Below, in pieces: positions 44,769-56,830 of a stretch of 64,000 bases of DNA (positions within the stretch are counted from its first letter, which is position 1; the number at the start of each line of letters is the position of its first letter). This DNA comes from Macrophomina tecta (Eukaryota > Ascomycota > Dothideomycetes > Botryosphaeriales > Botryosphaeriaceae). Under the pieces are notes generated by a model. It searched no databases. It saw nothing but the letters and a program-made list of their open reading frames with translations, and was not told where the DNA came from. The stretch is from the NCBI GenBank assembly GCA_024180945.1, contig JAKSGN010000043.1, forward strand, positions 186,001-250,000, given 5' to 3'. Position numbers and translations under genes: made by a program.

Positions 44769-46624
44769 ACATAGTTAATAACCGAGCTATATATATAACC
44801 GAGCTATATACCCTACTAATACTGCGCAACTTTATAGGCTAATATCTTAACACTATAATAAGCTATTATAATATAACAAATTTATTTAGAATTTTTAGAT
44901 TTATTAGTATCTAGCTTATATATATATAAATTATATTCTAGTATACTATAGCGCCCGTAGCGCCTTTATTATATTATACTTCTATCTATACACACCCTCT
45001 TTAAAGACTTCCTACTCTTATCCTACCTACCTATATTACTAGGAGCTATTAATTTAGCTATCTTTTCTATTATTAAGAATTCTCTAGTCTAGATATACTT
45101 TCTCTTATCTAATTTTTGCTTAGTTAGAGTCTTATTAGCCTCTTATAAGTTAGTTACTTTAGTGCATAATAATACTAGTTTATATACTATGACTATAGTG
45201 CCTTTTATTAGCTAAACCATAGCTTCTTTTAAGAAACTTAGTGAAGAACCTATAGAAGGTAGAATCTTATTAAGAATAAAGGCTAATTAGAAGTCTACTT
45301 TATAAAAAATACGCAGTATTTTAGGCTCCCAAGGGGTAATCTCTAGGGTAAGTAGCATTAGCATATAAAGCTTTATATTAAGCTTAGATAGTACTATATC
45401 TAGGTCTAGTAGGACTAGCCTAGCGCCTCTAAAGCTTATAAAAATATTCTCCTTCTTAAAAACCCAGGCATAAGCTATTCTAAAGGCTAGGAGAAACTTA
45501 GTCTTAGAGATATAGATAATATACCTACGCGCTAAGGCTAAGATCTTATTACTGTACGTGCACTTTAATAGTAAATAGTAACCTATATTAAGTAACTATA
45601 ATAGGTGCAACGTATATAGAAGTATATAGAGAGCAATAATTCTATTCTTCGTATAGAGATTCTAGAAATTCTACAAGTTATAGCTCTCGTAACCGTCGAT
45701 TATAAGTAGCTAGTATATGCCTATAGTATGCAACTTTATATACATGTTAAAATACTTTAACTATGCTACTCTAAGCTTATTAGTCGTCTAGCTATTCTTA
45801 GTAACTCTATTAGGCTAGTCTTTAGATATAAGACTATTCTAGTACTAGATAGAGATATACTTCTTACCTATAAAGATAATAAAGGGGGGAATTATAGAGC
45901 TATTAGTATAGATATACTTAATTATAGTAGTCTACTTATAATTACCTAGCTATACTAGTTTCCCTTTACCGCCGCGCTTTTCTGAGCCTATAACTATATA
46001 CTATATCGAGATTATACCTATTATAAAGCTAGTCTTATTAAAGTTATAGCTATCTTTATCTAGGATACCGTACTTTACCTTTATATTATGTACTAGCTTA
46101 AACTACTTACTAATTACCTCTAGATCTTCGTTTAAGGCTCGCTAACGATTATAGAAACGTATTATCCAAACCTTAAGCATAGGCGATCGCTTAATAAGGT
46201 TATCTACCTAGCGCTTACCTATTAGCTTGCTACCCCGCTCTACTAGCAACCTATCAGCTATTACTCGCATAGTAAGCTTTATAGGCGGAAACCCTCTTAA
46301 ATCCTAGTCTAATATACGCTTAACTATTACTAGCTCCTCTTTCTTGCTAAGCTTTCGTCTGTTGGCCTCGTAATCGCGTTAGGGGGTCGCTCTACCACGT
46401 CGGCTGCGGAGCGTACTTAGGGGAACGGCGTAGAGGGCCGCAGCGCGTCGCTCGCTTAAAGACGCGTTTCGTTTACGAGATTGTATAGCTAGCTTAATTC
46501 TCGCTTCGTTAGAAGATGTTAGGGTGTGGTGTTGTGGATGCATCGCGTCTGAAGATAGGTAGGATGGATTTTGGTGGTGGGGTGCGCAGCTCGGTTGTAT
46601 GCGCAGCTCGGTTATCAACCACGT
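44769..46624 (-). mobile_element. pogo-1 copy 2, complete ends, RIP mutated
   Basis: 1856 bp between TA dinucleotides (44767-44768 and 46625-46626). The right end is the clean terminal repeat (complement of ACGTGGTTGATAACCGAGCT); the left end is its RIP form ACATAGTTAATAACCGAGCT. The transposase runs on the minus strand: clean N-terminal helix-turn-helix from the ATG at about 46543 to 46379, then RIP-ruined CENP-B and DDE_1 parts. It aligns with copy 1 and shows the empty site of the LTR at 17353. It lies seven bases right of the MULE target duplication. Confidence 0.9.
46379..46543 (-). pseudogene. pogo-1 copy 2 transposase N-terminus
   Basis: About 54 codons from ATG encode the psq-type helix-turn-helix start (LSERRAAALYAVPLSTLRSR), differing from copy 1 by a P-to-L and a G-to-R change, both C-to-T/G-to-A. 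A stop follows at 46379-46381, also a RIP-type change (CGA to TAA-type). The rest of the gene continues degenerate to about 45000. Confidence 0.8.
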
Positions 46625-46626
46625 TA

Positions 46627-47550
46627 AGGATTTCCAAATGATTACTTCAACGCCCCACACTCGCGGCTGCGATTAAGTACTTCTAAAACAAGCTCCGTTT
46701 GCGCGTCCAATCTCTAGATAACTCCGTAACGAAATCACATTCTCCTCGCTCTTTATAACCGCGGTCGATTCAAAAGTACGTTCTGTAGTATCTACGCCAC
46801 GTACCAGGACGACGTAAAGGGGTCTTATGGAGGGGCATGCTTTAAGCTAACGCAGTTATATCGCGCAGCACAACAGACACACCTTACCGTCCAACTAAGC
46901 TGTTTGCAGGGCGCTAAGTAATTTAACCTATGAGCTAGGGTTGTGTGCTTGAGGAGGATACGTGGGCTTCGCTGGACCTTTTGTCTAAGACCGACAGTAT
47001 CTGTGCAACTCGTCGCTTAAGATTCGTTTGATATCGTCTAAGGGCCCACGAGCTCGTATACTAAAGTGATGTGCGCCTATAAGAACTTTGTAGGTCGAAA
47101 ACGGTGTATAGTAAGCCGGTGCGTCTAGAGCGGAGGTGGGTTTGGAACGGTAGCCATTGTATAGGAGTTATTAACCTCCAGGCAGCCGTCAATAAAGAGC
47201 GTAAATACGGATCTTCGGGTGGGGCGACCTTGGGAAAGCGTGACCAAGCGAAGGGGGTTAAACGTATGTAGATAGTTTTAGAGTATAGGAAGCGTAGCTA
47301 GTAAGCCGGATGCTACTTTTAAGAATATATAGCTTGACTCTGTAAAGCTAGTGGTAGGTCTAACGGTAATAAGTGCTAGACTTAGTCCGGAGCTCTTAAG
47401 GTGACGCTCTAAGATCTCGAGATTGTTTCGAAGTTATTACTGCTAAGCGGTGTTCCTAGCACTAACGCGATGGGGTAACGGGGTGACTACATCGACGCGT
47501 TGCTGGACTTGCTGGCCGGGCCAAGCTCGAAGGAGGCTCGGTAAATATAG
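46627..47550. other. RIP-touched host DNA, no gene recognised
   Basis: Intermediate composition, more GC than the transposon relics. No domain is recognised on either strand. It lies downstream of the Pth11-like pseudogene, whose C-terminal tail may reach into it. Confidence 0.35.
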
Positions 47551-47559
47551 ACCGAACTT

Positions 47560-48666
47560 CCGTCTTTGCCATCTCCACGAAAGAATCCACCGTCGATACG
47601 ATACTTATTGTTCCTAGTAGGCTTCCGGATACTCCTAAACAGCAGCGAGGAAATAGCTAGTATATACGCGCATACGACACCTGTATGTACCTCTATAGTA
47701 CTCTAATAACCTACCTGAATGTAGTCCCCTATATCTATTAGCGAAATGGAGTTGTTTCGCTCGTTCGAGAACTTATACGTGGGGTTCTTAGAGTTTGCAA
47801 ATTGTATGAGTGACTCTAATCGCAGAACGCTAACGCTTGTGACACTGGTTGGTATTAAATCGTTAGCTTAGAGATAAGTAAAAACTCGAATGCTGGGAGG
47901 GACTCGTACAATAGGCCGACGTGGAATATCGCAAAGAGACGAGCCTTTTTGCCCACGGATATTTTTAGCTTCGCGAGCTAGGACAAAGGCAGCATGATTA
48001 TGCTGATATCGAGAATGATATTCGCCACCGTACACGTCTAGCCCTGTGCGTTGACGTTGTTGCACTCGCCGGAATGCTCGCCGTCCCAATGCTTCTATGC
48101 CGCCGAGATAGGTCTGTATTGGAAGACGGACACAGTAGCAAAAACTATGAAGTATGCGATGTAGTAAGCGATTAAAGTAGCGGTGGCTCTTCTAAAGGAT
48201 TCGTTGGGAAATATCCTGAGATAGAAGTAGAGGATAGAAATCTTCATGAGGGCGGTCGAGGCGAGGTAGAGAGGTTCGTCGATATAGTATACCTATGAGA
48301 TGTTAAAAAGAGTGGTTATTGAATTTAGAAGAGCTGATAGACGTATAGGACGCGATCGATGTTATTAGGGGATAATGTCTAGATGTCTTTTTCTAATCCG
48401 TTTCTTGTAACTGCCGTGTAAGGTTAGCATGGCACGTTCTAATGAGTGTAATCTTAAAGAGAGAGAGAGAGAGAGAGAGTAGTTAGAGAAAACGTACGGA
48501 TGAGAGAGAAGACGGAGAATGGGATAATAGTAACTATGGCGAGTATTATTATGTAATCGTCCATACCGTAGTTCGCAGGCTGGGAGGTTAGCCGGGAGAG
48601 AGCTCTGAGCGCAAAGGTAAGTAGAGCGACGGCACCGCCGCCGAGACTAAATCTAGAGATGAGCAT
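47560..48666 (-). pseudogene. Pth11-like seven-helix membrane protein (fungal rhodopsin domain), RIP damaged
   Basis: Intact relatives are plasma-membrane proteins, some acting as receptors in host sensing. Exon 1 (48666-48498) has a membrane helix and the hallmark NYGMDDYIIILAIV. An intron (about 48497-48293, GTACGT...CATAG) holds a GA repeat. Exon 2 from 48292 reads YIDEPLYLASTALMKISILY then YLRIFP, and SAA-stop-KHWDGEHSGECNNVNAQG, where the stop stands for the conserved W (TGG to TAG). After a frame break, VLRLESLIQFANSKNPTY and IEVHTGVVCAYILAI complete the last helices. At least two W-to-stop changes and one frame change are seen. Unlike the transposons most residues are readable, so RIP load is moderate. 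The N-terminal extracellular part is absent or short. Confidence 0.85.
48459..48479 (+). repeat. GA microsatellite in the pseudogene intron
   Basis: About ten GA units, on the coding strand a CT-rich tract shortly after the splice donor of the Pth11-like pseudogene. It opens an incidental LSLSLSL frame. Confidence 0.9.
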
Positions 48667-49929
48667 CGTTTCGTCTCGGATAGTTGCGTGATAGGCAGTC
48701 TGGGAGGTATTCTTGGCTGCTAGATTAAGTTAGAAAATTCCCTTTCCTTTAGAGAGGAGACGGAAAAGGGATTGAGTGGTTATACCAAGTTGCTCTTTTA
48801 CTGTATAGTTGCTCCGAACGCAAATGTCGACGAACTGGACGGCCTTACTATTGCTATAGAGATATTGTTGATCGAGAGGTGTATATATCGCACTAATTGA
48901 GAGAGTATATATACATCTCTTCTACTAAAGCTACTATTAAAAGAAAATTAAGGAAAGTGGACATGCTCTATACTTACTGTATAGAGCGGCAAGAGGTTAG
49001 TAGTATGGACTGGGTGCGTTCCGAATGCTAATCTAGCGAGTGATATTAGTGTAATTTCCCTTAATACTATGTCTTTTATTGGGATGTCTTAAGGTTAGCT
49101 GCTGAGTGTTGACAAGTGTTTAAAGAGAGGACGGAGATTTCTATTTCGATGTCTCGTATTAGCATCTTATATAATAATGTAAGTGTATCTAGGTCCTCTA
49201 TTATTTCGATCTCGGAGCTGGTGATCTTACTACCTTGCGGCATAGTAGAGCTGTTGGTTCCCCGACATTCTATCGAGTGCCGATGACCTATACCGTGTAA
49301 TTTATCCCGGGGAACACAGGGTTACGCCGGCTCGGGTTAGTAGAATATTAACGAGAGACGTCTATAAAAGGGGGGCGGCGATAATCCTTGTTCCTTAGGC
49401 TTGCCTCAGGGGTATTCGCCTAAACATACCTTATTCAGACAATGCCCGTCGCTCCCCGACTTAAGAAAAGTTCAAAAATATAACCTTCGCCTCGGTGACG
49501 TAGTAGCTTATGTTGGCTATCTGTGCCACATCTAAGAAGGTGCGGATGAACTAGAGATCTCCGGATGCGTTAGTCTTACTGGGCCGCTCCCTTCTTACTA
49601 GATAGTGAAGTGCCCTTCGATTTTATTTGTAGAAGCCCTCAACGGCGATTGTTAAGTATGAAGAAGTAGTTTGGAAGCTGTGGTTATAGAACTATGAGGT
49701 AATAGCCCGAAGTCGATGCGTAGTATATCTTTACTATGCTTGAGCAAGCAACTGAGTGGCACTGCGAATGAATATGTAAATATATCTAGATTACATCGTC
49801 GTCCTTGCTAGACATTATCCCCGGTTTAACTTATAAGTATTGTCTAAAAACTATGAAATATTCTCTTTAGGAGTCTAATCTCCGAGGGAGTCTCTTGTTA
49901 CTGCCAGCCTGTTCTTTAAGACTTTTTGA
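48667..49929. other. host DNA upstream of the Pth11-like pseudogene
   Basis: Moderately RIP-touched, no clear gene. A TATA-like CTATAAAAGGGG at 49361-49372 is followed at 49442 by an ATG with a readable start (MPVAPRLKKSSK) that soon meets stops; it may be a decayed plus-strand gene. No domain recognised. It ends directly at the copia B LTR. Confidence 0.35.
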
Positions 49930-50087
49930 TGGAAAATGAGCTTAATCACCTCCGTTATTCTATTGGATAGTATATTAGCTTAGTCATTTATTCTGAGACG
50001 TCTTGGGGATTAATACCACGAGCGCCTTAACAACGAAGTAATTAAGTTATTCATTCATCGATTTCGACCGATTAAGCGCAAATTCCA
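49930..50087 (+). repeat. copia B left LTR and primer-binding site
   Basis: Starts TGGAAAATGAGCTTAATC and ends GCGCAAATTCCA. GGTTATGAGCCCGG at 50091-50104 can pair with the anticodon arm of initiator tRNA-Met (GGGCUCAUAACC). The right LTR differs by C-to-T and G-to-A changes only, as far as I compared, and is the more mutated. Confidence 0.88.
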
Positions 50088-50399
50088 TTAGGTTATGAGC
50101 CCGGATGGCGCTTAAGCAATAGCCTGATCGGTCGCAATCACTCAGAATCAATTTCTACTGAATACTGCTGAATCCGGCGCATCCGAGGCCGTTTATTGGA
50201 CGAGCACTCATCGCATTAATTTAAGTATTAACGTAAGCCATCTCGATCGTCTCTTAAACGATGAGAACGACTAATTAGCCTATCGGGCGCATTAACTGAA
50301 TTACCGAATTAAATCTCTAACGACGAACGACCGTTCCGACCGTAATAATAACCGAATCGTCGACTAAGGAGCTTGGGACTGTCCTAAAGCTTATTAGCT

Positions 50400-52355
50400 T
50401 AAGGAACTATCTATAATAGAGGTCCTTATTGGAAGGATACTTTAAGAGAGAAGATCTTTGGGAGATTATTAACGGCGATCTTGTATAACTACTAAAGCAA
50501 GAACGTCTGAAGCCTAAAGAGAAAGACGCTCTGGAAGAGACAGCCCTTACTAAGTACGAGCGCAAGCTTAAACGGTATAAGGACTGGATTACTAGGAATG
50601 CTAAGGCAATCTACGTAATTAAGATAACCGTATATATAGACTATCTTCGTTCCCTATCCACTTTTTCAACTTCGAAAGGAATGTGGGACGATATTAATTC
50701 TAAATTCGAAGGAGAAGGTCCCGTCTAGTAATTAATCTACTTCTTAATTTAGACTAAAATAACCTATGATTCTACTACGAATCTCGAAACCTTTCTGCGA
50801 AAATATAGTGTAGCCTAGATAGACTGTATCTAATCTGGCCTTAAGCTACTATCTAAGATAGTAGTCTACGAATTACTCGCTAAGCTGAACTAATATTTTG
50901 ACATATGGGTTACGGCTAAGCGCCAATCACTTCGTAATAACGAGAAAATTAAGCTTTAAGACCTTATTAATTAGATTATTAATAAGAATAAACGTAATAT
51001 GCTTCTTCCGAATTTACAAGTTAATATTATTAAGCGAGGAATAAAGTCTAATTAGTCTAATACTACGAATTAACCGAATTAACCGAATTAGCAGAAATGC
51101 CTCTGCTGTAATGAATCTTATCGAACGGAGAGGTGCTTTCACCTATATTCTAAATTGTTAAGAGGAGGATTATTTATCCCTAATTAGAAACTTATTAACG
51201 AATACCATGCCTCTTAATCTAAAGATTAGCCTAATATAAAGCCTGATATGAAATTAGGAGCTTTAAATTATATAGTAATCCTGTAATTACCTCTCGTAGT
51301 CTCTACTAAGTCTAAGAAATAGTTCTGTAATTACTTTATTATTGATACTAGAGCCTACTATTACTACTATAATAATCGAGAAGTATTCTTAGACGTCTAA
51401 GATATCTTACTAAGTAAGATTAATATAGGAGAAGAACTAATTAGAGTTCTTAGTAGAGGAATAATCTAACTTACCTACCTGGATTCTAAGAATAATAAGA
51501 TTATACGGACTATCTAGTATGTCCTCTATACTCCCGACTTGCTAATTAGCACGATTTCCTCTCGGATTTTCTATGAACGGAAAGGCAATTAACTCTTCTT
51601 CTATAGATTAAATAAACCTGGATTCTACATCCTATTAGGTGACGAAATTATGTATACGCCTTATAATAAGGAGCTCGGCTTTTTTAGCCCTCGAATTATT
51701 GCTATTGGTAACGGATCTAAAACGTAATACTATTAATTACTCCTTCTAATCTTACTAATTAAGATCGATATTAATCTTCTATATTAACGAATGGGATATG
51801 TATTATTTTAGGCCTGCTGGATACTAGCCTAGTAGCTTAGGTATTAACTTACTAGAGAACGAGATAACTGCGAGATCTATGCCCTTACTAAATTATAAAG
51901 AAATATTAGCCACGAGAAGTAATAACGTGCCTCTAAACTAGGTAAATTCTATATCGATACTATTTAGATGTCTACTCCTAGAATATACGGCGAACGCTAT
52001 TTTCTTCTTATAACTAATGACGCAACTACATTCCGCTGGGGCTATCTATTTAAGAAAAAATATTATACATTTAACACGCTTAAGGATTATATTAAGATGT
52101 AGAATACTTAGACCGGAAACTACCCAAAACGAATTCGAATTAATAATAGTCGAGAATTTGCGATAAATTAACTCCGAGTCTACTATACTTCGAAAGGCAT
52201 TAAGCTTAAAGTTTTAGTACTCTATACACCCGAATAGAATAGTAAGGCTGAGAAAGCTAACTATATTATTAAAATACGAATTAGATTAATACTTTAGAAT
52301 GCTAGACTACTCTTATTTCTCTGGCCAAAAACCTTAAATACCGTAATTAAGATTA
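50400..52355 (+). pseudogene. copia B gag, protease and integrase relics
   Basis: Reading through stops, gag is followed by a zinc knuckle (KCLCCNES then ERCFH), a protease region with IIDTRAYYYYYNNREVF in place of the usual D-S-G-A and H-x-T-N block, and an integrase core. In the latter RYFLLITNDATTF (near 52000) holds a catalytic D, INNSREF (near 52145) has N for the second D, and LYTPEQNSKAEKAN (near 52230) carries the E region, with one stop at Q. The break at 52355-52360 is the copia A insertion. Not functional. Confidence 0.75.
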
Positions 52356-52360
52356 TTAAT

Positions 52361-52581
52361 TGTTGGAACAAGTGGTGTGACGGCTTATTCAATAGTAAAT
52401 GGGATGAAATTGGCATGTCTAGTAGAGGGAGGCCGTACGGGCTTCCCTTATACCTATCCTACCTACTAGGGTGAAACGGGTATGTAACTTGCTTACCTGC
52501 TGAGACAGGTGTGCAACGAGTATAAGATATAACTGAATCCAAAACACTACTGAAAGTAAAATGCACGTGATTGATCTAACA
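52361..52581 (-). repeat. copia A copy 4, left LTR and purine tract
   Basis: Starts TGTTGGAACAAGTGGTGTG and ends TTGATCTAACA, 221 bp. CACCCCCTTCACG to the right is the complement of GAAGGGGGTG, the second-strand primer. Confidence 0.93.
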
Positions 52582-52929
52582 CACCCCCTTCACGTACTGC
52601 CTATTTGGGGAGTAGGTGATAAAAAGAAATAAGAGTAAACAGATAACTAGGTGAGTGTTGAACTCGTGAACTCGCTTAAAGTAGGCGGTTGATTTCCAAG
52701 ATTAAAAGAAATAACAAAACGCATTCTCTATACTATAAGTAAGCGGTACTGCTTGCTTACAGTATGGAGAATACACAAGTAATGTGAGGATAATACATAT
52801 AAGTACTAAAAGGGTCAGGGGAGACTCATGCCTGCTTAGGCATGAGTCCTCTGTTAGCTTAAGTAAGCTATGAGGGTTGCGCCTTATTTTGTGAAATGAC
52901 ACAAATAAATGACTGCTAATTGTGGAGTA

Positions 52930-53480
52930 GGGAAAGTCCAATGGCCGTAACGAAATGAGCGTGCTTCTGGCGAGGTAGGGCTTTAGTAAGACCGTCTGCT
53001 AACATTACTGCTGTAGGCGTTTACTGAAGGTGAACGTTGCCTGCTTGGGCTTCCTGGCGCAGCTAATGGTGGTGAATATCCACATGACGTAGCTTGGTGT
53101 TGAGCTTCCCAATGCTTTCCTGCATGAGCCGAAGCGTTTGCGTATTGTCGTACTGTATTTTGATTTGGTGGCCTGGATCGAATTGCACTCCTCTGAAAAG
53201 GCGTTTCCACTAGAAGCATTGCTTGGCGGCTTCTGATAAGGTAAGAAGCTCGGCTTCGGTGGTTGAAGTTGTAATAGTAGGCTGCTTAATAGCCTTCCAA
53301 TTAACAGCTGCTCCGAACATGGTGATAATCGAGCCTTGGTGGCTGCGGCGCGTGTCCGGATCATTAGTAAATGCTGCATTACTGCTAATGGTAAAGATAT
53401 TGTTTTCGTTCTTATAGTTGCCCTGAAAGAATAAGGCGAGCTTCTTGGTTTCTGCTAAATAGCTAAGGAGCCTTTGGGAG
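52930..53480 (-). pseudogene. copia A copy 4 RNase H
   Basis: The end of pol: a frame with NIFTISSNAAFTNDPDTRRS, TSTTEAELLTLSEAAKQ (catalytic E, 53266-53247), HVDIHHH and MLADGLTKALPRQKH (about 53005-52965). Broken by stops at W codons (e.g. after AKQCF). It removes the RNA strand during cDNA synthesis. Confidence 0.82.
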
Positions 53481-53849
53481 AGCTTAAGGTGGCGAGGAGA
53501 CGGATTGGTAAGGTAAGATGATAGTGCGGAACAGGCGTACGTAATATCTACCCTTGTGCTGGTGGCCGCAAATTGTGCTGAGCTAATTCTGCTTTGATAG
53601 AGGTGAATGTCTTGCGCGCTTGCGTGCGTGTCTTGGTTCGCTTGAAGTACTTTATCTGAAGGAAGCGGTGTTGAAGGAAAGTGATTTTCACTAATACCGT
53701 AGCGAGTGATAAGGCCAGAGATATATGATTTCTGGGAGAGCTATAAGAGCCTCTGCTCTCGGTCCCTTATAATGCGTAAGGCTAGGAACTATTGTGCTTC
53801 TCCTAGAATTCTTATCTCGTAGCGTTTAAGTAGGTCTTCTTGGAAAGCG

Positions 53850-55095
53850 TCTGCAAAAGGTTTATCTCGCTTGTGGTATGCCATAATAACGTCATCTATA
53901 AAGAAGAAGACGAACAGGCGATCGTTTGAGTATAGGCAAGGGGCATTAGGCACCTGAGTTAAACCGAGCTCTTCTAAGGATTTGTAGAAGTGTCGTTGCT
54001 AGAGAGCTGGTGACTCCTTAAGGCTATAAAGCGCTCGAAGTAAACGAAGGATTTGGCCTTGTTTAAGCTTTAGTCCTTCTGGAGGTCGATAGTATGTCTT
54101 TTCCTTAAGTGGAACGTGAGGGAATGCGTTTATAACGTCGTATTGGCGCATTTCTAAGTCAAAAGCGCAGATGATGGCAATTAGGGCTTGGAAAATCCGA
54201 AAGGCAAGGGTAGCTGTATAAGTGTCCTGCTGAGTAGCTTGAAGGTCTTCTCTTACATAGATGCGTGCTTTAACCTTAGTGAGCCAGCCGTGTTTATTAA
54301 GCTTATACTTAAATACCTAGGTAAGTGGAATAATATCCTTACTAAGGCTTTTTGCTTTACTGAGTGCTGCTGTTTCCTATACCCCCTTGCCCTGAAGTTC
54401 CTGGAGTTCTGTTTGGATTGCCTCCAGTAGGTGGGTTTTCATTGGGTGGTTGAAAATGTCCTTGTAGAAACGAGGTTTAGGTGGCAGTTGATCTCGGTGA
54501 ATGCGTGGTAGGCCTGTAGGCGATGCTTGCGCTTTTGCTGTAGTAGATTCCTGGAAAGATGCGAGAAAAGACGTAAACAGCATTTGGTAACTGAACATAT
54601 TATCATGAATTGACGTAATATACGCATCTTTGCGTGAGTTGCGAGTCCTTGATCCGTGGATAATCAGGTTTGGATTAATATCCGCTACAATATCACGTCC
54701 TCTTGGGGCACGGTTTCCTCTAGCAGCGCCTGGATTAGGTGGATTCTCGTATTGGACTGGTATAAGCTGGCCGAGTCCTCGTGATTGTTGATTCTGTTGA
54801 TCTTCACCCCCTAAGCCTTGAGAGGCTAAGCCTTGAGAGGCTTGTTGTTGGACTGGAGTGGATCGATCTGGTAATGCATGATCTGAAGGATCTGGTGTTT
54901 GTTCATTATGAATTGAGCCTGCTTGTAGGCTGCTTTTCGCATGCTGTTCGCGTGCTAGGCCTTTACTGGTTGATTCTGAAGGGCTTGGTAGATAATTCAG
55001 TTGTGCTCCTTGTGCTTGGGCGCCTAGGTGGCTGCCTTGAGTTTCTGGAGTTTCTTGAGTTGATTGAATTGGAGCCGGTGATGGCTCATTACTAA
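53850..55095 (-). pseudogene. copia A copy 4 linker and reverse transcriptase
   Basis: After a disordered linker rich in Q, P and S (about 55095-54650) the Ty1/copia reverse transcriptase begins near 54500 (HPMKTHLLEAIQTELQEL). It contains FKYKLNKHGWLTKVKARI, AFPHVPLKEKTYYRPPEG and the active-site block FFFIDDVIMAY (53912-53883) with both aspartates intact. Stops stand at a few Q or W positions. It copies element RNA into DNA. Confidence 0.85.
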
Positions 55096-55534
55096 GGTCA
55101 AAGAAGACCTCAGAATCCTAATCTGAGGGGATAATATCCTCCTCATAAAGCGTAATACGAGGAATAACTACCTCTTGCTCTTGATTTTGCTCCTGTTGCT
55201 GCAGAGCGAGTATCTTTTCTAGATCCTCTGGAGAGAACTTGCTGGATTTGTTAAAGGTGACGTCTCTTGAGCGTACTACTCGGTCCTTTGGAGGATGCTA
55301 GATTCTGTAGATGTTGGTGGAGTTATATCCAACTAAATATCCGATAAGGACACGTTTATCTAGCTTATTACTGCGTGGAATGTTCTTTAGTAGTGAGTAG
55401 GCTTTATAGCTATAAACTCGAAGGTGAGCTACTTTTGGCTTCTTGCTATGGACACGCTCAAATGGCGTTTTCCAATGGTGGCGCTTTATTGGAGTTCTAT
55501 TGTGGATGTAGACTGCTGCCTTGATAATTTCAGG

Positions 55535-56047
55535 CTATAGGTGCTTAGGCAGGTTGGTACTAACTCGCAATGATCTTGCTTTGATGATGATTGAGTGCCC
55601 TAAACGCTCTGATGCGCCGTTCTGCTGAGGGGTATACGGAGCTGATACTTTATGGGTAACTCCCTGCTGCTTAAGCTGCTGCTTAAAGGCTCGTGTAAGC
55701 GACACTTCTTTATCTGATCTAAGAAAGGCTACTGATTTGCCAAATCTTGTCTTGATTATTTGGATGATGTTGAGAAGGTGCTGGGTGCACTCATCCTTAG
55801 TTGCGTGAGTGACCGCAAAAGTGAATTTGGTGGAAGCGCATTTAAGATGCGTAATCCATTGGTGGCCGTTGTTGGCTCGTGTCATGTGTGTTAAGTCAAA
55901 TGAGACTCGAAAGAATACTTCTTCTGATGATTTCTCTGGTTGTATGGATCGAGAGATCTGCTGATGTGCCTTAGTGCGTGCGTATACATCATAGTGATCA
56001 GGTAACTGCTGATCGGTAATTATGGCTCCTTGTACTGCCTGTGGCAA
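55535..56047 (-). pseudogene. copia A copy 4 integrase core
   Basis: 170 clean codons with the D (FDLTHM), D (LRSDKE), E (NGASER) triad, nearly identical to the copy 1 fragment. The frame goes on after a TAG near 55533 with HNRTPIKRHHWKTPFE and a C-terminal part to about 55095. Only one or two stops break it, all explained by G-to-A change. Confidence 0.9.
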
Positions 56048-56089
56048 GGCTCGAATAGCTCTTTGGCCTGTATGTGTAAAGATTTCATG

Positions 56090-56830
56090 CTATTGTGTGG
56101 CTGGCAACGAGCGATTGGCAACGTTGGACACTACAGCTGGTGGATTATCTGCTTCCTTATATTCCATGAAGAAGTGGTTTTGGGCGAAGGTTAGATAGGC
56201 TACAATGAAGTCCTCTAAGTAGAGGTATATGCGTCCTGTGTCTAACTCAATTCCCTTTTCTCTTGCCTTAGCAACAGAGACGAGGTTTGCCATAAATGAG
56301 GGTACGTAGGCCACGTCTATAAGCTTAATAGTGCGTGGGCCCTTGTGGTTGGTGGTATATACTAGTGCCTTACTAAATGACTCGATCTTAACCGTGGAGT
56401 TTCCTGATGTAACGTAGTCATCTGGCCCTGCGTCCCTTGTTTTGGTGTAGCGATTCTTTATGTACTGATTGTAGATATGGTGTGTTGTGCCAGTGTCGGT
56501 AATCTATGAGAGATTAAGCGTTGTAGGCCTTGAAATGCGTTGTGCATTAAATGATGAGGCAACTACAGCTGGAAAGGATGATGTTTTCTTATCTTCTTTG
56601 CCTGGTTTTGGCTCTTGTTTCTTTTGAGGAGCGTTGTCCTGCTTCTTCTGGCTTTGGCCGTGATTTTGGCCATTTTTGAACCGTTTAATGGAGCGTTTAA
56701 CTCTTCTCTTAATCTGTGGATCCTCGAGTGCCTTGTTGACCTTGTCTTGAACCTTCTGGTTTGGTGTCCAATCTGCTGGTCTAGCCTCTGGATTGTAATA
56801 TCCACATTTATCGTAGTAGTGATTTTCGCT
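56090..56830 (-). pseudogene. copia A copy 4 zinc knuckle and protease region
   Basis: From about 56830 leftwards a cysteine-histidine block (around YDKCGYYNPEARPADW) is followed by a basic, Q-rich linker and then the protease region with DTGTTHHIYNQ near 56500 (D-T-G catalytic motif). The last part (56314-56090) is a clean frame, including IKLIDVAYVPSFMANLVSVAK just upstream, the conserved block before integrase. A TAG at about 56091 separates it from the integrase frame and is shared with copy 1. Confidence 0.75.

Noticed and set aside
16601..46624. The two pogo-1 copies as ends of one giant mobile element
   Set aside because: Each copy has its own transposase; copy 2 has both ends and a TA pair, so they are separate insertions in opposite orientation.
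54781..55095. Plus-strand 104-codon frame
   Set aside because: Shadow of the copia A copy 4 linker region; the similar frame at 31501-31722 in copy 3 is its RIP version.
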